A DNA stretch of 64,000 bases from Pseudomonas orientalis. GTDB taxonomy: Bacteria > Pseudomonadota > Gammaproteobacteria > Pseudomonadales > Pseudomonadaceae. Positions within the stretch are counted from its first letter, which is position 1; each line of letters begins with the position of its first letter. The notes under the pieces were generated by a model. It had not been told where the DNA came from. It was given only the letters and a program-made list of their open reading frames with translations, and ran no database searches. The translations under genes and the position numbers were made by a program. The DNA lies in NCBI RefSeq assembly GCF_002934065.1, contig NZ_CP018049.1, forward strand, positions 4,710,501 to 4,774,500, in the 5' to 3' direction. Shown here one piece after another: positions 18,109-26,692 of the stretch.

Positions 18109-18846
18109 GTGGACACTCCGTTCGGCAGTCAATTCAGGCGACCAGCATAACGCCGAATGCTTACGGCTTCACGGCGAATGCGAGGAAGCCTTGAGGCAAA
18201 TGGATCGCCTGCACGCACTCTTTCGAGGCATTTGGACACTTGAACCACGCTAAGTCGGGCCCCTAGGGATGCACCAAAATGACCCAGCCGTGCCTCAAAG
18301 AGATCCAACCGCTACCCACTTGGAGGGTCAATCGGTAACGTTTTGCTCAGATGCAGGTTCTGTGGACCACCTAACGGGAGTAACACCCCCGCATCGAGCG
18401 AGAACCAATCGGTTTAAAAAGCCCGTGCCTATGCGGTTTTTACACGGCCGTAACGTTTTTCACGAAAAAATGACATTCGGTCAGCGCTTTGTGCACGCTT
18501 GTTGCATTCACCTCACTATCGTCGGCAACGGCACCTGGGTGAATGCCAGGGTTTCGCGATAGGTAACAGAGCGTTTCAATGTGTACCAAGGATAGATTTC
18601 AAACTTTCTGCAAGTCTGAAAAGAACATTGAAGTTGTCAGCCCGGTCACCGCCGGGCTGTGATTTGCGACACGGAGCTAGCAATTTACGACAGCCTCGTA
18701 AAGAAGCTGAAAGGATAGTTGGGTAAGTATCGTCAATAACGCCGGTGTGAGCTAACTTTGCGCCGACACAATAAAGAAAGAGCCGCCCAGATAAAAATAC
18801 AGGTGGGACGGCAGTACTCTTCCTAAAACCAAAGGAGCAAATCACG
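18109..18846. other. 738-bp divergent intergenic region before the porin
   Basis: No supported gene. It contains a 7-bp hairpin AGCCCGG/CCGGGCT near 18641-18660 and several T- and A-rich stretches around 18410-18480 that could hold promoters or a weak minus-strand terminator. OprD-family genes often have long regulated upstream regions. A 98-codon frame at 18269 has no ribosome site and no recognisable protein features. Confidence 0.45.
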
Positions 18847-20127
18847 ATGCGCGTGATGAAGTGGAGCATGATCGCCCTGGCTGTTTCAGCAGGCACCTCG
18901 CAGTTCGCAATGGCGTCCGCCCAGGACGATTCCAAGGGCTTTGTTGAAGACAGCACGTTCAGCATCAATACTCGCGCTCTGTACTTCAGCCGCGACTTCC
19001 GTAACAACCCGTCGGGCCCAGGCTCCAAGAGCCGTGCCGAAGAAAGCGGCCTGGGCTTCAACGCCTTGTACGAATCGGGCTTCACCCAGGGCACCGTGGG
19101 TGTCGGTGTCGACGTGATCGGCCTGATGGGCCTCAAGCTCGACAGCGGCAAGGGCCGCGCCGGCACTGGTCTGTTCCCCACCGGTTCCGACGGTCGTTCC
19201 CAGGACGAGTACTCCAAAGGAGGCGGCGCGGTTAAGTTCCGCATCTCCAATACCGTGCTGAAAATCGGTGACCAGTACACCACAGCGCCTGTATTCGCCT
19301 CCGATGACAGCCGTCTGCTGCCTGAGCTGCCACAGGGCATCTCGATCACCAGCAACGAGATCAAGGGCCTGAAGCTCGAAGGCGGTCACTTCACTTCCAG
19401 CGTCGCGCAGAACCAGACTTACCATGACAGCCTGGGCCTGACCAAGACCGACTTCGTCGGCGGCGTCTATGCCTTCACTCCGGAAGTTACCGGTAGCCTG
19501 TACTACGCGAAGACTGAAGATTACTTCCGCAAGTATTACAGCAACCTGAACTGGACCCACGCCCTGAGCGATGACCAGTCGTTCGCGCTGGACTTCAACA
19601 TCTACGACACCAAGAGCGATGGTGCCGGCCTGCAGCGCGCCGAAAAAGATGGCGTGACCAAGCTCGACAACCGCGCGTTCAGCTTGCAGGGTGCGTACAC
19701 CATCGGCGCTCACACCTTTACCCTGGCGGCGCAGAAGGTTACCGGCGACGGCGACTACGGCTACGGCGTAGATGGCGGCGGCACCGTGTTCCTGGCCAAC
19801 TCCATCGCCCGTTCCGACTTCAACGCCGAAGGCGAGAAGTCCTACCAGGCGCGTTACGACATCAACATGGCGACCTTCGGCATTCCCGGCCTGAGCTTCA
19901 TGACCCGTTACGTCACCGGTAGCGGCGCCAACACGGCCACCACCAGCAACGGTAAAGAGTGGGAACGTGACATCGAAGCCAAGTACGTGATCCAGAGCGG
20001 CCCGGCTAAAAACCTCAGCCTGCGTCTGCGTCAAGCGACCTATCGTTCCGGTGATGGCGTTTACTACGGTTCGCCTTCGATCGACGAACTGCGTCTGATC
20101 GCGAACTACCCGCTGAACATCCTGTAA
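18847..20127 (+). CDS. OprD-family outer membrane porin
   Basis: Substrate-specific 18-strand porin precursor of 426 residues. It has a signal peptide similar to that of P. aeruginosa OprD (VMKWSMIALAVSAG), then typical family segments KGFVEDSTFSINTRALYFSRD (read as parts), YESGFTQGTVG, GGAVKFRISNT, FDFNIYDTKS and the terminal strand RLIANYPLNIL ending in hydrophobic Leu for outer-membrane insertion. AAGGAG precedes ATG 18847. The order slyX, HIT, porin matches the oprD locus of P. aeruginosa as I recall it, but sequence features such as GVDGGGTVFLANS resemble OprQ-type members. Substrate (amino acids or small organic acids) is undetermined. Confidence 0.92.
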   Translation: MRVMKWSMIALAVSAGTSQFAMASAQDDSKGFVEDSTFSINTRALYFSRDFRNNPSGPGSKSRAEESGLGFNALYESGFTQGTVGVGVDVIGLMGLKLDSGKGRAGTGLFPTGSDGRSQDEYSKGGGAVKFRISNTVLKIGDQYTTAPVFASDDSRLLPELPQGISITSNEIKGLKLEGGHFTSSVAQNQTYHDSLGLTKTDFVGGVYAFTPEVTGSLYYAKTEDYFRKYYSNLNWTHALSDDQSFALDFNIYDTKSDGAGLQRAEKDGVTKLDNRAFSLQGAYTIGAHTFTLAAQKVTGDGDYGYGVDGGGTVFLANSIARSDFNAEGEKSYQARYDINMATFGIPGLSFMTRYVTGSGANTATTSNGKEWERDIEAKYVIQSGPAKNLSLRLRQATYRSGDGVYYGSPSIDELRLIANYPLNIL

Positions 20128-20172
20128 TCGCGAAAGCCCTTACAACGATGACTTAAGGTTTCGACCTTGAAT

Positions 20173-20212
20173 AAAAAGCCGCTCCCCTGTTTGCAAGGGA
20201 GCGGCTTTTTTA
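20173..20212 (+). terminator. Porin gene terminator
   Basis: Stem AAAAGCCGCTCCC/GGGAGCGGCTTTT followed by a T-run, 45 bp past the stop codon. Confidence 0.92.
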
Positions 20213-20217
20213 TTGCA

Positions 20218-20318
20218 GTTATATGTCAACGGAAAAGTAACTAGCAAGCTAAGTAACTATATTCGCCCATGACATATAACCGTCGCGTTTAAGCTGACCT
20301 TTCGGCCAACTTAAACGC
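20218..20318. repeat. AT-rich nested inverted repeats between porin and mscS genes
   Basis: An 11-bp inverted repeat GTTATATGTCA/TGACATATAAC (20218-20228, 20270-20280) encloses two direct copies of AAGTAACTA. It is followed at once by a second hairpin with stem GCGTTTAAG/CTTAAACGC (20285-20293, 20310-20318). Neither has a proper T-run. Function unknown. Confidence 0.5.
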
Positions 20319-20330
20319 AACACGGCTTTA

Positions 20331-21173
20331 TCACTTCACCGGGGCTTCCTGCATCACGCGAATAACGCGCTGCGGGAACGGAATATCAATGTCCGCCGCT
20401 TTCAAGCGGTCGCGCGCCAGTTCATTGAGCATGAACACAACATCCCAATAATCCGCAGTGTTGGTCCAGCAGCGCAGGGAAACGGTGATGGAACTGTCGC
20501 CCAGGGTCGATACCACTGCGACGGGCGCAGGGTCGGCCAGCACGCGCGGGTCCTTGGCCAGTTCCAGCAACACTTCACGGGCTTTCTGCAGGTCAGCCTC
20601 GTAGTCCACGCCCACATCGAACACGACCTTGCGGGTCGGCTGGCGGTTGGTGTTGGTGATGATGCCGTTGGACAGAATGCCGTTCGGCACGATCACGGTC
20701 TTGTTGTCGCCGGTACGCAGCACCGTGTGGAAAATCTGGATACTGTCGACGGTGCCCGAGGTGCCCTGGGCTTCGATCCAGTCACCGATACGGAACGGAC
20801 GGAACAGCAGGATCAGCACGCCGCCGGCGAAGTTGGCCAGGCTGCCTTGCAGTGCCAGGCCGATAGCCAGGGTAGCCGCACCGATGGCGGCGACGAACGA
20901 GGTGGTTGCCACGCCGATCATCGACGCCACGCTGACGATCAGCATGACTTTCAGCGCAATGTTCGCAAGGCTGGTGATGAAGTGCTGCAGCGCCAGGTCG
21001 GCGTTACGCAGCGCCAGCAGGCGCCCTACGCGGTGGGTAAACACGTTGATCAGCCACCAACCGATGGCCAGGGTGATAACGGCCAGCAGCACCCGGCTGC
21101 CGTACTCCATGATCATCGGGATCCAGGACTGCGAGGTTTTGATCAAGTGATCCACTTCTGCGTTTAAATCCAT
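20331..21173 (-). CDS. mscS: Small-conductance mechanosensitive channel, MscS family
   Basis: A 280-residue channel that releases osmolytes on hypo-osmotic shock. Three transmembrane helices fill residues about 22-125; the pore helix carries the Gly/Ala pattern AAIGAATLAIGLALQGSLANFAGG, here described by its key residues. The cytoplasmic beta domain follows (FRIGDWIEAQGTSGTVDSI, IVPNGILSNGIITN) and ends in the alpha/beta vestibule. Length is close to E. coli MscS (286). Confidence 0.94.
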   Translation of the reverse strand: MDLNAEVDHLIKTSQSWIPMIMEYGSRVLLAVITLAIGWWLINVFTHRVGRLLALRNADLALQHFITSLANIALKVMLIVSVASMIGVATTSFVAAIGAATLAIGLALQGSLANFAGGVLILLFRPFRIGDWIEAQGTSGTVDSIQIFHTVLRTGDNKTVIVPNGILSNGIITNTNRQPTRKVVFDVGVDYEADLQKAREVLLELAKDPRVLADPAPVAVVSTLGDSSITVSLRCWTNTADYWDVVFMLNELARDRLKAADIDIPFPQRVIRVMQEAPVK

Positions 21174-21225
21174 GTAGCTTCTCCTGTCTTAGCGGATATG
21201 CGGCTTGATTGACTGCCTGAAAACG

Positions 21226-21251
21226 CAATTGAGCCCCGTAGGGCTCAATTG
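21226..21251 (-). terminator. Terminator of yajQ
   Basis: Perfect 11-bp stem CAATTGAGCCC/GGGCTCAATTG with a 4-base loop; on the minus strand GCGTTTTC follows. Confidence 0.7.
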
Positions 21252-21310
21252 TAGGCGCCGATTCTGGGCCGTGGGACGTCAAAAACGCCCACTGGTTCCC
21301 CAAACTGCCA

Positions 21311-21796
21311 TCAGTCGCGGAAGTTATTGAATTGCAGCGGCATGTCGAACGTCTTGGCGCGCAGGGCCGCGATGGCCTCTTGCAGGTCGTCGCGCTTCTT
21401 GCCGGTGACACGCACCTGCTCGCCCTGGATGGCCGCCTGGACTTTGAGCTTGGCGTCCTTGATGTGCGCGACGATCTTCTTCGCCAGTTCCTTGTCGATG
21501 CCTTCCTTGAGCACGGCTTCCTGCTTCATCAGCTTGCCGGAAGCATAGGCGTCCTTGACTTCAAGGCACTGCACGTCGATCTTGCGCTTGACCAGGGCCA
21601 GCTTGAGGATTTCGATCATCGCTTCCAGCTGGAAATCGGCTTCAGCGGTCAGGTTGACGGTCAGTTCCTTTTCCTTGAATTCGAAGCTGCCCTTGCCTTT
21701 CAAGTCATAGCGACGGTCCAGTTCCTTGACGGCGTTTTCGACGGCATTGGTGACTTCGTGTTTGTCCAGTTCGGATACCACGTCGAACGAAGGCAT
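21311..21796 (-). CDS. yajQ: YajQ family nucleotide-binding protein
   Basis: A 161-residue protein starting MPSFDVVSELDKHEVTNAVE, with the two ferredoxin-like repeats of the YajQ fold. Members bind cyclic di-GMP in Xanthomonas and nucleotides or RNA elsewhere; in P. fluorescens a YajQ has been linked to adaptation to host niches. A terminator follows. Confidence 0.95.
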   Translation of the reverse strand: MPSFDVVSELDKHEVTNAVENAVKELDRRYDLKGKGSFEFKEKELTVNLTAEADFQLEAMIEILKLALVKRKIDVQCLEVKDAYASGKLMKQEAVLKEGIDKELAKKIVAHIKDAKLKVQAAIQGEQVRVTGKKRDDLQEAIAALRAKTFDMPLQFNNFRD

Positions 21797-21919
21797 GTCA
21801 TTTCTCCAATATAAGGGGCGGGCTCAGTAGAGATGGAGCGCGCCCGAGCTAAAATGCCGGGGCATTATAGCGGTTCTTTCGCCGCGTTCACCGCTGGCGA
21901 CCCCAAGGAGCACACACTG

Positions 21920-22837
21920 ATGGCGACCACCTGGCATATTCTCGGCGCCGGTAGCCTGGGCACCCTCTGGGCCACGCGTCTGGCGCGGGCGGGCGTGCCG
22001 GTTCGGTTGATCCTGCGCGATCAGGCGCGCCTGGCCAGCTATGCGTCGGGCGCGGGCCTGACCCTGGTTGAACAAGGCATCGCGCACACCTACCGGGTCA
22101 CCGGCGAAACGCCCGACAGTCCCGAACCGATCCACCGCCTGCTGGTGGCGTGCAAAGCCTACGATGCCCAAAGCGCTGTCGCACAATTGCAACATCGCCT
22201 GGCGCCTGACGCGGAACTGATCCTGCTGCAAAACGGCCTCGGCAGCCAGGATGCCGTCGCCGCGCAGGTGCCGCAGGCGCGTTGCATCTTTGCCTCCAGC
22301 ACCGAAGGCGCGTTCCGCGATGGCGAGTGGCGCGTGGTATTTGCCGGCCACGGCTACACCTGGCTGGGGGACGCGGCGCGCCCCACCGCGCCGCTGTGGC
22401 TGGAGGACTTGCAGGCCGCCGCCATTGCCCATGAATGGAGCACCGATATTCTCACGCGCCTGTGGCGCAAGCTGGCGCTCAATTGCGCGATCAACCCACT
22501 GACCGTGCTTTACCAGTGCCGCAACGGGGGACTCCAGGCCCATCAATGCGAAGTGGCCACCTTGTGCGCCGAATTGAGCGAACTGCTGGAGTGCTGCGGC
22601 CAGCCTGCGGCTGCGCAGGACTTGCTCAGCGAGGTGCAACGGGTGATCCAGGCTACCGCGACCAACTACTCGTCCATGTACCAGGACGTGGCCAACGCGC
22701 GGCGTACCGAAATCAGCTACTTATTGGGCTACGCCTGCGAGGCGGCGGCTCGTCATCAACGGGTGCTGCCGCATCTGCAGCAGGTGCAGGCGCGTTTGAT
22801 CGAGCACTTGGTTGCACGCCGATTGCCCCACGACTGA
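21920..22837 (+). CDS. panE: 2-dehydropantoate 2-reductase (ketopantoate reductase)
   Basis: NADPH-dependent reduction of ketopantoate to pantoate in pantothenate/CoA synthesis. The 305-residue protein has an N-terminal Rossmann motif HILGAGSLGTLWA, a central VACKAYD and QNGLGSQ, and a helical C-terminal domain containing the catalytic Lys in WRKLALNCAINPLT and the substrate-binding YSSMYQDVANARRTEI. Start is ATG 21920 with AAGGAG upstream; longer frames lack family likeness. Confidence 0.93.
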   Translation: MATTWHILGAGSLGTLWATRLARAGVPVRLILRDQARLASYASGAGLTLVEQGIAHTYRVTGETPDSPEPIHRLLVACKAYDAQSAVAQLQHRLAPDAELILLQNGLGSQDAVAAQVPQARCIFASSTEGAFRDGEWRVVFAGHGYTWLGDAARPTAPLWLEDLQAAAIAHEWSTDILTRLWRKLALNCAINPLTVLYQCRNGGLQAHQCEVATLCAELSELLECCGQPAAAQDLLSEVQRVIQATATNYSSMYQDVANARRTEISYLLGYACEAAARHQRVLPHLQQVQARLIEHLVARRLPHD

Positions 22838-22882
22838 GGCACGCGCTACCCTGCCTTATATCTATTGCCTGCGAAAAACCTG

Positions 22883-24919
22883 ATGCCACTGCGCCAGCGT
22901 CTTGAAAACTTACCGGTAGGGCAGAAATTGCTGGCCGCCCTGCTGGTACTGCTGACCACCGTATTGCTGGTGGCCAACCTGACCTTTATCAGCGCCGCCT
23001 ACTGGATCTCCCAGGAAAGCATGGCGCCCCAGGCGTTGCAGGCCATCGGTCGACTGGTGTCCAACCCGGCACTCGCCGCCGAGGCCCTTCAGTCCCCGGA
23101 CAAGGCCGATGCCCTGCTCAATGAACTGACCAGCTATTCACCGTTGCGCGCCGCTGCCCTGTACGACGGCGAGGGCAATCGCCTGGCGCAGATGCAACAC
23201 GGCGATCGCCTGCACCTGCCCGACAATTACCGGCATGTCGAAGCCTGGCGACTCACCGAGTTTCGCAGCAACCAGATCATCACCCTGCCCCGCCCCGGCC
23301 AGCCTTCGGGGCATCTGTTGCTGGTGGCCAGCAGTGAGCTACCGGTGGCGTTCTATACCGGCACCCTGACCGCGAGCCTGGGCATCCTGATTTTCAGCGT
23401 CTTGCTGTGGCTGGTGATTGCCCGGCAGATCAAACGCTTGATCACCCGCCCCATCCATGAGCTTGAAGAACTGTCGCGCCAGGTGACGCGCGAAGAGAAC
23501 TACGCCCTGCGCGCAGGCCCCGGCAACCATGACGAAATCGGCAGCCTGGCGGAAGCGTTCAATACCATGCTGTCGCGCATCGAGGCCCGTGAACAACAGC
23601 TCAAACGTGCGCGGGATGATTCCCAGGCCGCCTACGACCAGGCCCAGGGCCTGGCCGAGGAAACCCGCCATACCAACCGCAAGCTGGAACTGGAAGTCCA
23701 GGTGCGCAGCAAAATCGAGAAAAAACTCACCGGTTTTCAGAATTACCTCAACAGCATCATCGACTCAATGCCTTCAGCGCTGATTGCCCTGGACGAACAG
23801 CTCTACGTCACCCAGTGGAATCAGGAAGCCACTGCGCTTTCCGGCACGCGCCTGGATGAAGCCCTCAATCAGCCGATCTTCCTCGCGTTCCAACCGCTCA
23901 AGCCGTACCTGCCGCAAATCAAGGCCACGGTGGAACAGCATACTGTCGAGCGGATCGAGCGGGTCACCTGGGTCAAGGACGACGAGCCAAAGCACTACGC
24001 CCTGACGTTCTACCCGCTGATGGGCGGTGCCGGGCGTGGCGTGGTGATCCGCATCGACGACATCACCCAGCGCCTGTCCCTGGAAGAAATGATGGTGCAA
24101 TCGGAAAAAATGCTCTCGGTCGGTGGCCTGGCGGCCGGCATGGCCCATGAAATCAACAACCCGCTGGGCGCGATCCTGCACAACGTGCAAAACATCCGGC
24201 GGCGCCTGTCACCCGACCTGCCCAGGAACCTGGAACACGCCGAACAGGCAGGTATCGAACTGGAAACCGTCAACCGTTACCTGCGAGCGCGCGAAGTCCC
24301 GCAATTACTTGACGGCATTCAACAGGCGGGCGCGCGTGCAGCGAAAATCGTCACGCACATGCTCAGCTTCAGCCGCCGCAGCAACCGGCAAATGGCCCCC
24401 TGCGACTTGCCGGCCCTGATCGACCAGGCCGTGGAGATCGCCGGTAACGATTTCGACCTGGCCATCGGCTTTGACTTCAAGGGCCAGGCAATCATCCGCC
24501 AGTTCGATCCGCAACTGGGCCCGGTGCCGGGCACGGCCAACGAACTGGAGCAAGTGCTGCTCAACCTGCTGAAAAATGCCGCCCAGGCGATTCACCTGCG
24601 TGAAGACGACAGCGAACCGGGGCGCATCATCCTGCGCACCCGCCTCAACCCGCCCTGGGCCGAGATCCAGGTGGAAGACAATGGCATCGGCATGAGCGAA
24701 AACGTGCGCAAACGCACCTTCGAGCCGTTCTTCACCACCAAGGAAATAGGCCAGGGCACCGGGCTTGGGTTGTCGGTGTCGTATTTCATCATTACCAATA
24801 ACCACAAGGGCCAGATGGAAGTGCACTCGACCCTCGGCCAAGGCACGTGTTTCACCTTGCGTCTGCCGCTGGCCGGCAGCCAATTATCCCCTGCTGAACT
24901 CACCCGACTGGAGCAATGA
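22883..24919 (+). CDS. Orphan membrane sensor histidine kinase (HAMP-PAS-HisKA-HATPase)
   Basis: A 678-residue sensor kinase. Order: transmembrane helix at about 15-40, periplasmic sensor to about 155, second helix at about 160-180, HAMP at about 180-235, coiled coil, PAS at about 285-395, phosphoacceptor in GLAAGMAHEINNPLGAIL at about 420, and ATPase N box LLNLLKNAAQAI, G1 DNGIGM and G2 GTGLGLSV. The HEINNP type of H box is found in NtrB/DctB-like kinases. No response regulator is adjacent; downstream it overlaps or abuts a cobalamin adenosyltransferase. Its signal is unknown. ATG 22883 chosen; the ribosome site is weak. Confidence 0.9.
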   Translation: MPLRQRLENLPVGQKLLAALLVLLTTVLLVANLTFISAAYWISQESMAPQALQAIGRLVSNPALAAEALQSPDKADALLNELTSYSPLRAAALYDGEGNRLAQMQHGDRLHLPDNYRHVEAWRLTEFRSNQIITLPRPGQPSGHLLLVASSELPVAFYTGTLTASLGILIFSVLLWLVIARQIKRLITRPIHELEELSRQVTREENYALRAGPGNHDEIGSLAEAFNTMLSRIEAREQQLKRARDDSQAAYDQAQGLAEETRHTNRKLELEVQVRSKIEKKLTGFQNYLNSIIDSMPSALIALDEQLYVTQWNQEATALSGTRLDEALNQPIFLAFQPLKPYLPQIKATVEQHTVERIERVTWVKDDEPKHYALTFYPLMGGAGRGVVIRIDDITQRLSLEEMMVQSEKMLSVGGLAAGMAHEINNPLGAILHNVQNIRRRLSPDLPRNLEHAEQAGIELETVNRYLRAREVPQLLDGIQQAGARAAKIVTHMLSFSRRSNRQMAPCDLPALIDQAVEIAGNDFDLAIGFDFKGQAIIRQFDPQLGPVPGTANELEQVLLNLLKNAAQAIHLREDDSEPGRIILRTRLNPPWAEIQVEDNGIGMSENVRKRTFEPFFTTKEIGQGTGLGLSVSYFIITNNHKGQMEVHSTLGQGTCFTLRLPLAGSQLSPAELTRLEQ

Positions 24920-24921
24920 CC

Positions 24922-25500
24922 ATGGGCTTTCGCCTGTCAAAGATCTACACCCGCACCGGCGACCAAGGCGAAACCGGCCTCGGCGACGGTCGCCGCGTGC
25001 CCAAGGATCACCCCAGGGTCGAGGCCATCGGCGAGGTGGATACGCTGAACAGTCAGTTGGGGTTGCTGTTGGCCAATCTGGAGGAACAGAGCGGCAAGCA
25101 CCCCGAATTGAATGATGTCATCGAAGTGCTCACACCTTGCCAGCACCGATTGTTCGACCTCGGCGGCGAGTTGGCGATGCCGGTGTACAAAGCGTTGACG
25201 GCAGCGGAAGTGGATCGGCTGGAAGCGGCAATCGATCGCTGGAACGAAGAGGTGGGGCCGTTGGAGAATTTCATCCTCCCCGGTGGTTCAGCGCTGATCG
25301 CCCAGGCCCATGTGTGCCGCAGCCTGGCGCGCAGTGCCGAACGCCGCTGTCAGCATTTGAATGCGGTGGAGCCGTTGGAGGGTGTGGGGTTGGCGTATAT
25401 CAATCGGTTGTCGGATTTGCTGTTTGTGGCGGCCAGGGTAATAGCCAGGCGCCAGGGGGTTGCCGAGGTGTTGTGGCAGGCGGCGGCCAAGCCAAACTGA
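24922..25500 (+). CDS. Cob(I)alamin adenosyltransferase, PduO type
   Basis: Transfers the adenosyl group from ATP to cob(I)alamin to give coenzyme B12. The 192-residue protein has the ATP-binding N-terminus SKIYTRTGDQGETGLGDG and the C-terminal RSLARSAERRCQHL helix characteristic of PduO/MMAB enzymes. ATG 24916 (overlapping the kinase stop codon) is an alternative start two codons earlier. It may be co-transcribed with the histidine kinase upstream. Confidence 0.94.
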   Translation: MGFRLSKIYTRTGDQGETGLGDGRRVPKDHPRVEAIGEVDTLNSQLGLLLANLEEQSGKHPELNDVIEVLTPCQHRLFDLGGELAMPVYKALTAAEVDRLEAAIDRWNEEVGPLENFILPGGSALIAQAHVCRSLARSAERRCQHLNAVEPLEGVGLAYINRLSDLLFVAARVIARRQGVAEVLWQAAAKPN

Positions 25501-25525
25501 TGTTTCACGGGTGACTGACAGGGCC

Positions 25526-25602
25526 TCATCGAGGGCAAGCCCCCTCCCACACTTGATTTGTGAACACCTTCAAAATGTGGGAGGGGGCTTGCCCCCGATA
25601 GC
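25526..25602. repeat. REP-like inverted pair (GGGGGCTTGCCCCCGAT type), reversed layout
   Basis: Two GGGAGGGGGCTTGCCC copies (25526-25553 and 25573-25602) placed back to back compared with the other doublets, with a short spacer, between convergent genes. Confidence 0.85.
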
Positions 25603-25618
25603 GCCCGTCAAAGCAAAA

Positions 25619-26569
25619 TCAATCCCCGGGCCAAAACGCCCGAATCCCAGCCACACCCTGAGCCCCAGTCTCCCAAGCCTGCTCCCGCTGCGCAGGCCCA
25701 ACTCCGCCCAGCAGAAACACCGGTTTGCTGAACCCACGGATCAGCTCGGCCGCCTGCTCCCAACCCAGCGGCTGGGCCTCGGGATGGGTTTGCGTCGGCT
25801 GAACCGGTGACAGCGTGACGAAATCCACGTCCATCAATTCCGCCAGCGCCAGCTCCTCAGCATTGTGGCAAGAAGCCGCCAGCCAACGATCCTCAGGCAG
25901 CGGACGGCCCTTGCTCGCATATTTGCGCAATTGCGCCGAGGTCATGTGCCAGCCGGCTGCGGGGAAATCCCCCAGCCATTCGAACGGCCCCTTGATCATC
26001 AATTGCGCCTTGCCGGCACACAGGCCCACCGCATCCACTGCCAGGTCACGGTATTTGGGGTCGTAGCCGTTGGGTGCGCGCAGTTGAACCAGCTTGATGC
26101 CACCCGCGATAGCCTTCTGGATGCCACGCAGCAGCGTCGGGGTTTCCAGCTCGCCAGGGGTGATCAGGTATTCGGCGGGCAAGCGCGCAGCAGCGACAAT
26201 CGGTGTATTCGCCGCCGGGAACGCATAGTTGACCAGGTCCCGTGGCACCACCCATTCCAACGGCTGCCCTTCAGCGCCGTGGGGTTCGCCGGTGAAGGCC
26301 GAGACCTCCCAGACATCCAGCAGCACCTGTTTGTCCGGGTAGTCATGTTGCACCTGGATCAACGGCCGCGCGGTGGTGACCTGGATACCCAGCTCTTCCT
26401 GCAATTCGCGGGACAAGGCCGTGGGGACCGACTCATCCGCCTCCACCTTGCCGCCGGGAAATTCCCAGAGGCCGCCTTGATGTTGAGTATCGGCGCGGCG
26501 TGCCAGCAGGATCCTGCCATCGACACCGCGGATCACCGCTGCTGCTACATGCACTCGTTTCACCGCCAC
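25619..26569 (-). CDS. Nudix hydrolase fused to thiamine-phosphate synthase-like domain (MutT/ThiE)
   Basis: A 316-residue two-domain protein. Residues 1-130 form a MutT-type Nudix domain with box GGKVEADESVPTALSRELQEELGI (shown here by its G, E and REXXEE residues), which would remove 8-oxo-dGTP from the nucleotide pool. Residues about 135-316 are a TIM barrel related to ThiE/TenI (LLRGIQKAIAGGIKLVQLR, DVDFVTLSPVQPTQTHP, LLGGVGPAQRE). The fusion is common in pseudomonads; whether the second half makes thiamine phosphate or is an accessory domain is uncertain. Confidence 0.92.
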   Translation of the reverse strand: MAVKRVHVAAAVIRGVDGRILLARRADTQHQGGLWEFPGGKVEADESVPTALSRELQEELGIQVTTARPLIQVQHDYPDKQVLLDVWEVSAFTGEPHGAEGQPLEWVVPRDLVNYAFPAANTPIVAAARLPAEYLITPGELETPTLLRGIQKAIAGGIKLVQLRAPNGYDPKYRDLAVDAVGLCAGKAQLMIKGPFEWLGDFPAAGWHMTSAQLRKYASKGRPLPEDRWLAASCHNAEELALAELMDVDFVTLSPVQPTQTHPEAQPLGWEQAAELIRGFSKPVFLLGGVGPAQREQAWETGAQGVAGIRAFWPGD

Positions 26570-26591
26570 TGCTTCCTCTCGTTATAACCCT

Positions 26592-26691
26592 TGTAGGAGC
26601 GAGCTTGCTCGCGAAGAACGTCAACGATAACGCGTACACCCTGGATGAACGCAATGGCGTTGAGTTTTTCGCGAGCAAGCTCGCTCCCACC
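26592..26691. repeat. REP-like inverted pair, type GAGCGAGCTTGCTCGCG
   Basis: Facing copies of GAGCGAGCTTGCTCGCGAA separated by about 52 bp, related to the element at 9695-9795 but in opposite orientation. It fills the argJ-mutT gap. Confidence 0.85.
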
Positions 26692-26692
26692 T

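Noticed and set aside
18269..18562. Frame of 97 codons upstream of the porin
   Set aside because: No ribosome site and no protein pattern; the stretch is more likely regulatory.
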